A DNA stretch of 64,000 bases from Actinocrispum wychmicini (GTDB lineage Bacteria > Actinomycetota > Actinomycetes > Mycobacteriales > Pseudonocardiaceae): NCBI RefSeq assembly GCF_004345645.1, contig NZ_SLWS01000002.1, positions 1,269,245 to 1,333,244 on the forward strand, given 5' to 3'. Positions 8,341 to 16,814 of this stretch are shown one piece after another (the stretch's first letter is position 1; every line of letters starts with the position of its first letter). Position numbers and translations under genes: made by a program. The notes under the pieces are model-generated. The model was not told where the DNA came from. It searched no databases and was given only the letters and a program-made list of their open reading frames with translations.

Positions 8341-9105
8341 ATGGCGGTGTTCGTCGCCTGGGGCATCTTGACCGGGATCGTGGCGAGTCTGCTGACCGCG
8401 ACCGTCGCCGGCCGGCTTCGCCGAACTCGTCTGGGCGAGCGACGGAAAGGGTGGCAGGACCAAACGACATCTCAGGCGGGAGCCCTGTTCAACGTGCTGT
8501 TCCTGGCGTCACTCGTGTTCTCGGTGATCCTGGCCTGGCAGTCGTACAACAACGCCAAGATCCACGCACAAGACGAGCGCGCGGCGCTCGTCAAGCTGCA
8601 CATGACCGTCGGTGCTCTGCCGCACGGCGACGAACTACGCGCAGAGGTCCGAGAACACACGCGCCTGCTCATCGACAACGAGTGGCCACGACTGGAGACG
8701 GGCGGGACCGACCACGACGCCGACGTGCGATCGGACCATCTTTCCCAGAAGCTGCTGACGATCCAGCCCACCGACGCGACCGTCCAGGTGGCCCGCACGC
8801 AAGCGCTCAAGTACCTCGACAACGTGCTCGACACAAGGCTGGCCCGGCTCCGCGACGCCGCCATGGGCCTCCCGTGGGGCCTGGTTGTCGCTGTGATCGT
8901 CGCCGCGTTGGCGCTGATATCCCACGCTCTGCTCGTTGGACTGCCACACGCCGTCGCACCGCTCATTCCCCTCACGGCGGAGGCCGCGCTGATCGCGATG
9001 GCGGTGTTCGCCCTGCTCTTGATCCGCCAGCCTTACCACGGCGCGCTGGACATGGAACCCGACCAGTTGCGGCGGGCACTGACGACGTTCACGCCTGTTC
9101 ACTGA
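8341..9105 (+). CDS. DUF4239-type (bestrophin-like) membrane protein
   Basis: 254 residues with two N-terminal hydrophobic segments (about 3-22 and 48-68), a soluble helical middle (70-180), and two C-terminal segments (about 178-200 and 210-235). This two-plus-two layout with a central helical region matches the DUF4239 / bestrophin-like family, which is proposed to form channels, though bacterial function is unproven. It has a good ribosome binding site (AGGAG) and stands alone. Family assigned from overall pattern, so moderately sure. Confidence 0.65.
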   Translation: MAVFVAWGILTGIVASLLTATVAGRLRRTRLGERRKGWQDQTTSQAGALFNVLFLASLVFSVILAWQSYNNAKIHAQDERAALVKLHMTVGALPHGDELRAEVREHTRLLIDNEWPRLETGGTDHDADVRSDHLSQKLLTIQPTDATVQVARTQALKYLDNVLDTRLARLRDAAMGLPWGLVVAVIVAALALISHALLVGLPHAVAPLIPLTAEAALIAMAVFALLLIRQPYHGALDMEPDQLRRALTTFTPVH

Positions 9106-9189
9106 CGGCCGCGGCTTGAACTGTCCTGCCACTGCCGATTCAACGACGTGGGCAGAGAATGCCCTGGCACGTTCGTCCTGAGGAGTCAG

Positions 9190-9945
9190 ATGCTTGACCT
9201 CACCGGCACTACCGTTCTTGTCACCGGGGCCAGTGGCGGCATCGGCCAGGTGATCGCGCGGCGCTTCGCCGAGGCCGGCAGCGCCGTCGCCGTTCACTAC
9301 CGCCGCGACCGCGACGCGGCCACCGCGCTCGTCGAGCTCATCGAAGCGGCCGGAGGCACGGCCACCGCCCTGCAGGCCGACCTGTCCAACGACAACGCCT
9401 GCCACAGGCTCGTGGACGCGGCGACCGGGTGGGCGGGCAGGCTGGACACCTTGGTCAACAACGCCGGGATCCAACCGGTCGAGGCATTGCCGGACATGCC
9501 CGTCACCAGCTGGCGCACCATGATCGACACTAACCTGACCAGCGCGTTCTCCTGCACCCAAGCAGCCGCCCGCGCCATGGCCGACCGTGGCGGCTGCATC
9601 GTGCACATAGCCTCGATCGAAGCGACCCAGCCAGCGCCAGGCCATGCGCACTACAGCACCGCCAAAGCCGCTCTCGTCATGCACGCGCGCGCCGCCGCGC
9701 TCGAGTACGGCCCGCGCGGTATCCGCGTCAACACAGTGTCCCCGGGTCTCATCGATCGCCCTGGGCTGGCCACGGACTGGCCTGACGGAGTGCGCCGTTG
9801 GCAACAGGCCGCGCCACTGGGCCGCCTCGGCACACCCACCGACGTCGCCAATGCCTGCCTGTTCCTCGCTTCGCCTCTCGCCGCCTGGATCACCGGCCAC
9901 AACCTCACTGTCGACGGCGGCGTCTCCACCCGACCGACCTGGTGA
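9190..9945 (+). CDS. Short-chain dehydrogenase/reductase (SDR)
   Basis: 251 residues, a normal length for classical SDRs. The NAD(P)-binding loop TGASGGIG (about 11-18), the NNAG motif (about 88), catalytic Ser (HIASIEA), the YSTAK active site (about 155-159) and the C-terminal SPGLI and LTVDGG segments are all present, so it should be an active oxidoreductase acting on a carbonyl or alcohol. A strong ribosome binding site (AGGAGTCAG) precedes the ATG at 9190. Substrate cannot be read from sequence. Confidence 0.92.
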   Translation: MLDLTGTTVLVTGASGGIGQVIARRFAEAGSAVAVHYRRDRDAATALVELIEAAGGTATALQADLSNDNACHRLVDAATGWAGRLDTLVNNAGIQPVEALPDMPVTSWRTMIDTNLTSAFSCTQAAARAMADRGGCIVHIASIEATQPAPGHAHYSTAKAALVMHARAAALEYGPRGIRVNTVSPGLIDRPGLATDWPDGVRRWQQAAPLGRLGTPTDVANACLFLASPLAAWITGHNLTVDGGVSTRPTW

Positions 9946-9951
9946 CCCAAG

Positions 9952-9988
9952 ATATTCCTTGACATGAATATTCCACTTGGTGAATGCT
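9952..9988 (+). promoter_or_regulatory. Promoter and candidate ArsR operator
   Basis: TTGACA (9959-9964) and AATGCT (9983-9988) are separated by 18 bp and end six bases before the ATG at 9995, suggesting a leaderless transcript. Inverted arms ATATTC (9952-9957) and GAATAT (9966-9971) straddle the -35 box, and GAATATTC (9966-9973) is itself palindromic, fitting an ArsR-family operator. Confidence 0.5.
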
Positions 9989-9994
9989 TGGTCC

Positions 9995-10807
9995 ATGGAC
10001 CAGATCGCATCAGCACTCGGCGACGCCGCGAGGTGGCGCATCGTGGAGCTGCTCGCTGAGCGTCCCCGGTCTGTCGGTGAGCTGGCCGAACTGACCGGGT
10101 TACGCCAACCACAGACCACCAAGCACCTCCAGACCCTGGCCCGCGCCGGCGTCGTCACCGTCTTCCCACTGGGGCAACGTCGTGTCTACGCGGTCGAGGC
10201 GGCCCCGCTGGCGGCTCTGACCATCCGGCTGCGTGAACTGGTCGAGACCATCGAGGCGAACGAAGGTGAGCGTGACGTCATCACGCGCTACCTCGCCGCC
10301 ATCGACGCGAACCACGCGGTCGCGGACCGAGAACGATGGGCGGACGGGCGGACGTTCTCTTTCGAGCGTGCGCTGGCCGCGCCCGTGGACGTCGTCTGGC
10401 GACACTGGGTCGACCCGGGCCTGCTGACGTCCTGGTGGGTCCCGCCGTCGATGACGGTTATCGACTGCGTCCTCGAACCGCGAGTGGGCGGACGTGCCGT
10501 TCTGGAGTACCGCGACGCCGAAGGGCGATACCACTCCGAAGGATCCGTACACGCCGCGACGCAACCTGAGCGCCTCGTGTTCGACCTGTCAGTGCTGGAC
10601 ACAGCCGGCGCGGTCTCGTTCACCGGCCACTACGACCTGTCCCTCACCGAAGTCGAAGGCGGCACCCAGCTGCGAATGACCCTGCGCATCACCGAAACGA
10701 CCGTCGAGGCAGTCCCCGCCATCGCCGGGATCGACACCGGCTGGGGCCAAGTGCTCGACAACCTCGCCGAAACCATCCGCAGCACAGAACAGGAAGCAAA
10801 GTCATGA
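9995..10807 (+). CDS. ArsR-type HTH fused to AHSA1/SRPBCC domain
   Basis: 270 residues in two domains. Residues 1-75 form an ArsR winged helix (ALGDAARWRIVELLAERPRS, then LRQPQTTKHLQTLARAGVV) without metal-binding cysteines. Residues about 110-265 form an SRPBCC/AHSA1 lipid- or ligand-binding domain (FERALAAPVDVVWRHWVDPG, LTSWWVPP). Fusions of this kind are known regulators that sense a hydrophobic ligand through the SRPBCC pocket, by inference. It overlaps the next start by ATGA, so the DHFR-like gene is its likely target. The start is chosen from the leaderless promoter. Confidence 0.85.
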   Translation: MDQIASALGDAARWRIVELLAERPRSVGELAELTGLRQPQTTKHLQTLARAGVVTVFPLGQRRVYAVEAAPLAALTIRLRELVETIEANEGERDVITRYLAAIDANHAVADRERWADGRTFSFERALAAPVDVVWRHWVDPGLLTSWWVPPSMTVIDCVLEPRVGGRAVLEYRDAEGRYHSEGSVHAATQPERLVFDLSVLDTAGAVSFTGHYDLSLTEVEGGTQLRMTLRITETTVEAVPAIAGIDTGWGQVLDNLAETIRSTEQEAKS

Positions 10808-11394
10808 CCAGCCGCAAGGTGACCGCGAACATCACCCTCACCCTCTACGGACGCTACAACGGCCCCGGCGGCCCCACCGATCTGGGCGCGATCGTCCCGT
10901 ACGCGACCACAGAGGTCGCGCGAGACCACCTCACCCGCATCTGGCAGAACGCCACAACAGCCGTCCTCGGCCGTCTCAACGCCCAAGGATTCCTGGGCTT
11001 CTGGCCCACCATCGCCACCGACGAAAACGCCGACCCCCGCGACCGCGGATACGCGAAATGGCTGGTCGACACCGAAAAAGTAGTCCTCTCAACCACCCTG
11101 ACCGACTCCCCCTGGGAGCGAACCCGGATAGCCAACGCCCCCACCACGGACGTCATCACCGACCTCAAAGCCACCGGCACCGGCGACATCCTGGTGAACA
11201 GCAGCGCCAGCATCATCAAACCCCTACTCGCAGCCGACCTGATCGACCGCCTCTACCTGATGGTCACCCCAGAAATCACCGGAGCCGGCCACCACCTCTT
11301 CAAAGACGGCCTCCCACCCACAAAATGGACCCTCACCCACCAAGAAACCGGACCCCTGGGCGAACTAGCCCTAACCTACGACCGCACCCACTGA
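10804..11394 (+). CDS. Dihydrofolate reductase-like (RibD C-terminal) protein
   Basis: 196 residues with the RibD-C/DHFR-like fold pattern: VTANITLTLYGRYNGPGG at the start, KVVLSTTLTDSPWERTRI, DILVNSSASIIKPLLAADLID, and LYLMVTPEITGAGHHLF near the end. These proteins are NADPH-dependent reductases in the riboflavin-pathway superfamily, but stand-alone copies next to an AHSA1 regulator have no established substrate. Translationally coupled to the upstream regulator. Towards its 3' end the coding strand becomes poor in G at third positions (CTA, ACA, CCA, AAA codons), unlike its neighbours. Confidence 0.8.
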   Translation: MTSRKVTANITLTLYGRYNGPGGPTDLGAIVPYATTEVARDHLTRIWQNATTAVLGRLNAQGFLGFWPTIATDENADPRDRGYAKWLVDTEKVVLSTTLTDSPWERTRIANAPTTDVITDLKATGTGDILVNSSASIIKPLLAADLIDRLYLMVTPEITGAGHHLFKDGLPPTKWTLTHQETGPLGELALTYDRTH

Positions 11395-11470
11395 AACCCG
11401 CCACCACGCCGGTGAGCCAGCCGGCCGAAGGCCGCAGTTGGAGTTTGGGCGGAGCCCGCTGGAAAGCAAG

Positions 11471-11568
11471 GCCGCCGAAGGCGGCACGTGGGGGGTTTTG
11501 GGGGGCTCGGCCCCCCAAAAATATGCGGAACGACCCGGCGAGCTTGCGAAGCAAGCGAGCAGGGTCGT
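11471..11568 (-). terminator. Three-hairpin module downstream of tmRNA (copy 1)
   Basis: Three hairpins follow the 3' end of tmRNA: one with arms ACGACCC/GGGTCGT (11530-11568) enclosing GCTTGC/GCAAGC; one with six G and six C flanked by T4/A4 (11496-11520, loop CTCGG); and GCCGCC-GAA-GGCGGC (11471-11485). The middle hairpin ends in a U-run on the minus strand and looks like an intrinsic terminator. The same order recurs downstream of both initiator tRNA genes. Confidence 0.7.
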
Positions 11569-11574
11569 CCCGAG

Positions 11575-11946
11575 TGGAGGTGCCGGGAATCGAACCCGGG
11601 TCCTCTGCCGCCTTGCCAAGGCTTCTCCGTGCGCAGTTCACTCTGCCTCTACTTGGCTCCGTCGGTCATGTGAACCTGCCGACGTGACGAGCCCAGTCGC
11701 TGTGAGCTTCCCAACCGGGCCCCGCGACCGGACCCGGCGGTAAGCCTCCTAGCTGATGCCAGCAAACCGGGCCGGAGGCACTCCCGGGCTGACAGAGTCA
11801 CCGTCGCTGCTCAGGCAGCGAGGGCGAACTCGCGCTGACTCGAGGTCTTGGCGCTTATTGGTTTGCGATGACGCTTGAGGTGGTCTCTCGCCTGCACCTG
11901 CACGCTTCCCTTGACTCAACGTCCAGAGTCGAAACCGTTCACCCCC
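11575..11946 (-). ncRNA. ssrA: tmRNA (transfer-messenger RNA)
   Basis: The 5' GGGGGTG pairs with 3' CACCTCC (one G-U) to form the acceptor stem, followed by A. The T arm carries GGTTCGATTCC. The tag frame runs from a GCC resume codon (11852-11850) to TGA (11811-11813) and encodes AKTSSQREFALAA, an actinobacterial-type tag ending in the ALAA degradation signal. CCA is not encoded. A TATGCT box at 11973-11978 may be the -10 element. tmRNA with SmpB rescues stalled ribosomes and tags incomplete proteins for proteolysis; smpB lies 4.4 kb away in this window. Confidence 0.96.
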
Positions 11947-12088
11947 CTGGGTGTGTTGCTGTTGTTCCGCTAAGCATAACGCGTCGCGCCGGGTGGTTCA
12001 TTCCGGTTATGGGGTGGGGTTGGCCCTACCGTGGGTGGACCGGCTTACTCCATCGCGTGGGCCGGCGTCAGGAGGGATGCTTGGGCCT

Positions 12089-13369
12089 ATGACGACCGAG
12101 GTGGAGCAGGTGGATGGCCGCGAGCATCAGCCGCGGTCCTTGGGGGCGAACGTCTACCTGCTGGTCAGCTTCCTGGTGGACGTGTTCTGGTTCCCGACGT
12201 CTGTCGCGTTCTTCTTCGCCAGCGTGGGGACCGCGGTGGTGTGGGTGGGTATCCCGTTGATGGCGGCCACCATCCTGTGGTGGCGGCTGTACGCACGGTT
12301 CGAGCGACGGTTCGTGTACGCCACGCTCGGTTACTACATCTCGCAGCCGTACCGCTTTCCGGAGAAGAATGTCGGCTGGTTCAGGCGCCTGTTCACCGAT
12401 CCGGCTACTTGGCGTGACTTGCTGTACCTGGCGGTGACGTTCCCGATCTCGATGGTCTCGTTCATCGTGTTCGTGGTGCTGTGGTCGGTCGGCCTCGGGT
12501 TCAGCACGCTGCCGCTGTGGTCCCAGTGGGTCAACACCGACATGATGTTCGGCGGCCCCCGGCATCCGTTCTACGTGATCCACTCGTTCGAGGACACGCT
12601 GATCCCGGCCGCGGCGGGTCTGCTGGTGCTGTGTCTGGCGTTTGTGTCGAGCCGCTGGGTGGCGAAGATGCGCGGGAAGATGGCGGTCGCGCTGCTCGGG
12701 CCGAGCAAGGCGATGCTGTTGCGGGCCGAGGCCGCGCATCTGCAGGCGAGCCGGGCGCGTGGGGTGGACGCGGCCGAGGCGGAGCGCCGGCGGATCGAGC
12801 GGGACCTGCATGACGGCGCCCAGCAGCGGCTGGTGGCCGTGGCGATGAGCCTGGGCCGGGCGAAGAACCGGATGGATCTGGATCCGGAGGCTGCGAAGGC
12901 CCTGATCGACGAGGCGCACGCGGACGCCAAGCTCGCCGTCGCCGAGTTGCGGGACCTTGCCCGAGGCATCTATCCGGCCGTGTTGGGCGACCGTGGCCTG
13001 GATGCCGCGTTGTCGTCGCTGGCGGCGAAGGCGCCGGTGCCGGTCGACGTCACGGTCGAGCAGTCGCTGTCGACGGACCAGCGTCCGCCCGCGGCCGTGG
13101 AGAGCACGGCGTACTTCACGGTGGCCGAGGCGTTGACGAACGTCGCCAAGTACTCGAACGCGACCCGGGCCGCGGTGGACGTCCGGCGGGAACGTGACCA
13201 CGTGATCGTGGAGATCACCGACAACGGTCAGGGTGGCGCGCACACCAGGCGTGGGGGTGGGCTGGCCGGGCTGGCCGACCGGGCTGCCACCATTGACGGC
13301 GTGCTGACCGTTGACAGCCCGCCTGGCGGGCCCACAGTGATCCGTGCGGACCTGCCGTGCGAGTGGTGA
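12089..13369 (+). CDS. Sensor histidine kinase, NarL/DesK-type
   Basis: 426 residues. Four hydrophobic segments occupy the N-terminal half (about 20-45, 45-65, 110-135 and 170-190). The phosphoacceptor histidine lies in RRIERDLHDGAQQRLVAVAM (about residue 243), followed by a HATPase domain with EALTNVAKYSNA and DNGQGG. A conserved AQQRL dimerisation motif marks the HisKA_3 class. The ATG at 12089 lies 13 bases after GGAGG; the alternative at 12077 abuts it too closely. It overlaps the response regulator by 13 nt, so the two are a coupled pair. The signal is unknown. Confidence 0.92.
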   Translation: MTTEVEQVDGREHQPRSLGANVYLLVSFLVDVFWFPTSVAFFFASVGTAVVWVGIPLMAATILWWRLYARFERRFVYATLGYYISQPYRFPEKNVGWFRRLFTDPATWRDLLYLAVTFPISMVSFIVFVVLWSVGLGFSTLPLWSQWVNTDMMFGGPRHPFYVIHSFEDTLIPAAAGLLVLCLAFVSSRWVAKMRGKMAVALLGPSKAMLLRAEAAHLQASRARGVDAAEAERRRIERDLHDGAQQRLVAVAMSLGRAKNRMDLDPEAAKALIDEAHADAKLAVAELRDLARGIYPAVLGDRGLDAALSSLAAKAPVPVDVTVEQSLSTDQRPPAAVESTAYFTVAEALTNVAKYSNATRAAVDVRRERDHVIVEITDNGQGGAHTRRGGGLAGLADRAATIDGVLTVDSPPGGPTVIRADLPCEW

Positions 13370-14001
13370 TCGCCGAGGATTCCGTTCTGCTCCGCGCCGG
13401 CATCCAGCGGCTGCTGGCCGACGAGGGCATCGAGACCGTGGCGGCCGTCGAGGACGGTGAGAGCCTGCTCGGCGTGATCGCCGAGCACCGGCCGGATCTG
13501 GCCATTGTGGACGTCCGGATGCCGCCGACGTTCACCGACGAGGGCCTGCGAGCCGCGTTGCGGGCGCGTGAGCTCACCCCGGACCTGCCGGTCCTGGTGT
13601 TGTCGCAGTACGTGGAGGAGCGCTACGCCGTCGAGTTGGTCTCGGCGGGCGCTGGCGGCGTCGGCTACCTGCTCAAGGAGCGGGTGGCCGACGTCGCCGA
13701 GTTCGTCGACGCCGTCCGGCGGGTCGCCCGCGGCGGGACGGTCTTCGACCAGGAGGTGATCTCGCAGCTCATGGCACGTGGCAGACGCAACCCGATCGAC
13801 GCGCTGACGCCGCGCGAGCGCGAGGTGCTCGGGCTGATGGCGCAGGGCCTGTCCAACACCGCCATCGCGCGCAGCCTGACCGTGTCCGACGGCGCGGTGG
13901 AGAAGCACGTGGGGAACATCTTCGCCAAGCTCGGCCTGGAGCCCAGCCAGGAGGAACACCGCAGGGTGCGGGCCGTGCTGGCGTATCTGGAACGTCGATA
14001 G
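13357..14001 (+). CDS. NarL/FixJ-type response regulator
   Basis: 214 residues. Receiver domain (1-120) with acidic pair ED (about 7-8), phosphoacceptor Asp in LAIVDVRMPP (about 51) and Lys in YLLKER (about 107). The C-terminal LuxR helix-turn-helix (about 145-205) contains LTPREREVLGLMAQGLSN and VEKHVGNIFAKL. It starts at a GTG within the kinase gene, so the pair is translationally coupled. It should bind DNA after phosphorylation by the upstream kinase. Target genes are not shown; the acyltransferase 94 bp downstream is a candidate. Confidence 0.95.
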   Translation: MRVVIAEDSVLLRAGIQRLLADEGIETVAAVEDGESLLGVIAEHRPDLAIVDVRMPPTFTDEGLRAALRARELTPDLPVLVLSQYVEERYAVELVSAGAGGVGYLLKERVADVAEFVDAVRRVARGGTVFDQEVISQLMARGRRNPIDALTPREREVLGLMAQGLSNTAIARSLTVSDGAVEKHVGNIFAKLGLEPSQEEHRRVRAVLAYLERR

Positions 14002-14095
14002 GTAGGGACAGCCCCCACCCGAAACGGGCGCAGCCACCAGTGTTCTCGGCACTCTCGACCGGAAAACTCTTGGTAGACAACGAGATTTCCGATCG

Positions 14096-15385
14096 ATGGG
14101 GGCAGCGGCGGTGTCCAAACGTGATCCTTTCCTCGACGTGGTCAGGGTTCTGGCGATCATGCTGGTGGTGTTCCAACACTGGCTGGTGCCGGTGCTCGGC
14201 TGGACCGGCACCGAGCTGACCACCGGAAACGCCTACGCCACACCGGGTTGGTGGGTGCTGACGTGGGTCGGCCAGGTGATGCCGTTGGTGTTCTTCGCGG
14301 GCGGCGCGGCCAACCTGCTGTCACTGCGGACGCACCGGGCGCGCGGCGGCTCGGACCGCGACTGGTTGTCCTCGCGCCTGCACCGGTTGGCGATCCCGTT
14401 GCTGCCGTTGATCGCCGTCTGGCTGCTGTTGCCCCGGCTGTTGATGACTTTGGGCGTGCCCGTGCAGCCGTTGAACGTCGGTGCCGCGGTCGTCGGCCAG
14501 CTGCTGTGGTTCATGGCCGTCTACCTCGCCGCGATTCTTTTGACTCCGTTGATGCTCCGAGCTCACAAAAAGCACGGTCTGAGCGTCTTCATGGTGTTGG
14601 TCGGTGTCTCGGTCCTCATCGATCTGGTGAGGTTCGAAGGTTTCGGGATGGCGGGGTATCTCAATGCGCTGTTCGTCTGGCTGGCTGTGCACCAGCTCGG
14701 CTTCCACTACGCGGCGGGCAGGCCGGTGTCGACGCGTGGCGCGGCCACGCTGGCTGTCGGGGGCTTCGGTGTTACCGCGCTGATGGTCGCGTTTGGACCG
14801 TATCCGCTGAGCATGGTCGGCATGCCGGGTGCGCCGGTGTCCAACGCGGGCCCGCCGACGACGTGCCTGATCGCGCTCGGGGTCGGCCAGATCGGCCTGG
14901 TCCTGCTGGCCCGCCCGGTCATCCGGTCCCTCGTGGCCCGGCCGCGGGCCGCGAAGGTGCTCACGTGGGTGGGTGCCCGGTCGATGAGCCTGTACTTGTG
15001 GCACATGTCCGCGATGGTCGCGGTCGCCGGCGTGTGGACGATCGGGTTCGGCTACAGCACACCCACCCCGGGCAGCCTGGCCTGGTTCGCCGTGTTGCCG
15101 TTGTGGATCGGGTCGTGTGCCGGGGTGTTGTTCGGCCTGTTGCGGCTGTTCGGCAGGTTCGAGGCGAACGCTCCGGACCCACTGACGCTGCGGCCGCCGA
15201 TGCCGCAGGTCATGCTGGGCACGGTCCTGGTCGCGGCCGGGACGCTGGGCATCGCGGCCACCGGCTTCACCCCAGGCGGCTCGCTGGTGTCCTCGGGTGC
15301 GGCGACGTGGGCCGCGGTCGTCCTCGGTGGACTCGCGGCGGCCCGCTACCGGCTACCTGAGATCAGCGTCGTCCGTCAGGCCTAG
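14096..15385 (+). CDS. Acyltransferase family 3 membrane protein
   Basis: 429 residues with about ten hydrophobic segments. The N-terminal signature RDPFLDVVRVLAIMLVVFQHW contains the conserved histidine of the acyltransferase-3 family (about residue 28), and RSMSLYLWHM (about 301) is the matching late motif. Family members transfer O-acyl groups to surface glycans, lipids or antibiotics across the membrane. A second start at GTG 14111 is possible. It follows the two-component system in the same direction. Acceptor unknown. Confidence 0.85.
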   Translation: MGAAAVSKRDPFLDVVRVLAIMLVVFQHWLVPVLGWTGTELTTGNAYATPGWWVLTWVGQVMPLVFFAGGAANLLSLRTHRARGGSDRDWLSSRLHRLAIPLLPLIAVWLLLPRLLMTLGVPVQPLNVGAAVVGQLLWFMAVYLAAILLTPLMLRAHKKHGLSVFMVLVGVSVLIDLVRFEGFGMAGYLNALFVWLAVHQLGFHYAAGRPVSTRGAATLAVGGFGVTALMVAFGPYPLSMVGMPGAPVSNAGPPTTCLIALGVGQIGLVLLARPVIRSLVARPRAAKVLTWVGARSMSLYLWHMSAMVAVAGVWTIGFGYSTPTPGSLAWFAVLPLWIGSCAGVLFGLLRLFGRFEANAPDPLTLRPPMPQVMLGTVLVAAGTLGIAATGFTPGGSLVSSGAATWAAVVLGGLAAARYRLPEISVVRQA

Positions 15386-15424
15386 GCCTGGACAGGGTGA
15401 TCGGTTCTCGGCGGACCTGCCCGG

Positions 15425-16309
15425 TCATGGCACCAGGCGGAGCAGCCGGGCGGGGGTGTCGTGCAGCACGGCGCGCAGGAATCCGGCGCCAAGCTGGTCG
15501 TTCGCCTCCGCCCAGCCGGCGATCGCGGCGATCTGGTGGGCGTATTCGTACGGGATGTTCGGGAAGTCGGTGCCCAAAGCGATCCGGTCGGCATGGACCG
15601 CCAGCCGGGACACGAAGGTGCCGGGCAGCGGCTGACCGAAGTCGACACCGACCATCGTCGTGTCCAAATGGACGTTCGGATACTGCTCCATCAGGTCGAA
15701 TGCCAGGTCGTAGTCGGGCATCCCGGCGTGCGCGAGCACCGCGGTGAGCCTTGGGTGTCGTCGCAGGACCTCGTCGAAGACGTCCAGACCGGTGAACCTG
15801 CCCCGTAACGGACCGTGTCCACAGTGGATCACCACGGGCACGCCGGCCTCGGCCAGCAGTCCCCACGCCGGGTCCAGTTCGAGCGACCGCGGGTCGTACG
15901 CACCGATCTGGACGTGCGCCTTCACGCAGCGGGCGCCGTCGTCCAGGGCTTTCGCCAGGTACTGCTCGACTTCGGGCTCGGGGAACAGGGTCGCGGTCGC
16001 AACGGCGCCCGGGGTGCGCGCGGCGAACTCGGCGACCCACTGGTTGAGCCATTCCGCCATGCCCGGTTTGTGCGGGTATACCAACGGCGCGAAGCCGATG
16101 ACCCCGAACCCGCGCAGCAGCCGGACACGTTCGTCCTCATCGAACCGGTAGCGGATCGGCCAGTCGAAGCCGTAGTTCTCGCGGGCCTTGTCGAAGTACG
16201 CCCAGATCTTGCGCAGCACCGACTCCGGCAGGAAGTGCACGTGCAGGTCGACCAGGCCGGGCAAGCCCAGCCCGGCGACCCACGCCGGCAGTTCCTCGTC
16301 GTTCACCAA
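15425..16309 (-). CDS. Amidohydrolase (metal-dependent hydrolase)
   Basis: 294 residues with the amidohydrolase signature DLHVHF (HxH, about 21-25), a conserved His in IHCGHG (about 162), a further His in LAHAGMPD (about 195) and a late GTDFPNIP Asp segment (about 250). This pattern fits the amidohydrolase-2 / TIM-barrel family with a mononuclear or binuclear metal site. The GTG start overlaps the end of smpB by 7 nt, so it is coupled to it. Members act as decarboxylases or lactonases; the substrate is not evident. Confidence 0.87.
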   Translation of the reverse strand: MVNDEELPAWVAGLGLPGLVDLHVHFLPESVLRKIWAYFDKARENYGFDWPIRYRFDEDERVRLLRGFGVIGFAPLVYPHKPGMAEWLNQWVAEFAARTPGAVATATLFPEPEVEQYLAKALDDGARCVKAHVQIGAYDPRSLELDPAWGLLAEAGVPVVIHCGHGPLRGRFTGLDVFDEVLRRHPRLTAVLAHAGMPDYDLAFDLMEQYPNVHLDTTMVGVDFGQPLPGTFVSRLAVHADRIALGTDFPNIPYEYAHQIAAIAGWAEANDQLGAGFLRAVLHDTPARLLRLVP

Positions 16310-16785
16310 CCGCCCCCGCGCTTGCGGGCACGCCCGGCAGCCCGGGTGATCTCCCGTTCCGCGTCCCGCTTGGCCAGCGACTGCCGCTTGTCGTACGACT
16401 TCTTGCCCTTGGCCAACGCCAGCTCAACCTTGACCTTGCCGTCCTTGAAGTACATCGACAACGGCACCAGGCTCAGGCCGCTCTCCTTGGTCTTGCCGAT
16501 CAGCTTGAGGATCTCGTTGCGGTGCAGCAGCAGCTTGCGGCGCCGACGCGGCTCGTGGTTGGTCCACGTGCCCATCTCGTACTCGGCCACATGCAGCCCA
16601 CGCAGCCACACCTCGCCGTCGTCGACTGTCGCGAACGAGTCCACCAGCGACGCACGCCCGAGCCGCAGGCTCTTCACCTCGGTACCGACCAGCACGATCC
16701 CGGCCTCATAGGTGTCCAGGATCTCGTAGTCGTGCCGCGCCTTGCGGTTCGACGCGATCACTTTCTGACCACGTTCTTTCGCCAT
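16303..16785 (-). CDS. smpB: SsrA-binding protein SmpB
   Basis: 160 residues, standard for SmpB. The OB-fold core carries [31 protein letters not shown] and [13 protein letters not shown]. The basic C-terminal tail ([18 protein letters not shown]) inserts into the empty mRNA channel. SmpB carries tmRNA to stalled ribosomes; the tmRNA gene is in this window. ftsX lies 29 bp upstream on the same strand, the usual actinobacterial order ftsE-ftsX-smpB. Confidence 0.97.
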   Translation of the reverse strand: MAKERGQKVIASNRKARHDYEILDTYEAGIVLVGTEVKSLRLGRASLVDSFATVDDGEVWLRGLHVAEYEMGTWTNHEPRRRRKLLLHRNEILKLIGKTKESGLSLVPLSMYFKDGKVKVELALAKGKKSYDKRQSLAKRDAEREITRAAGRARKRGGGW

Positions 16786-16814
16786 GGCAAAACCTTACGG
16801 CACGTGGCCAGCGG

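Noticed and set aside
7957..8463. Minus-strand ORF across the 7883-8340 gap into the DUF4239 gene
   Set aside because: Codon use is atypical and it overlaps a well-supported gene on the other strand.
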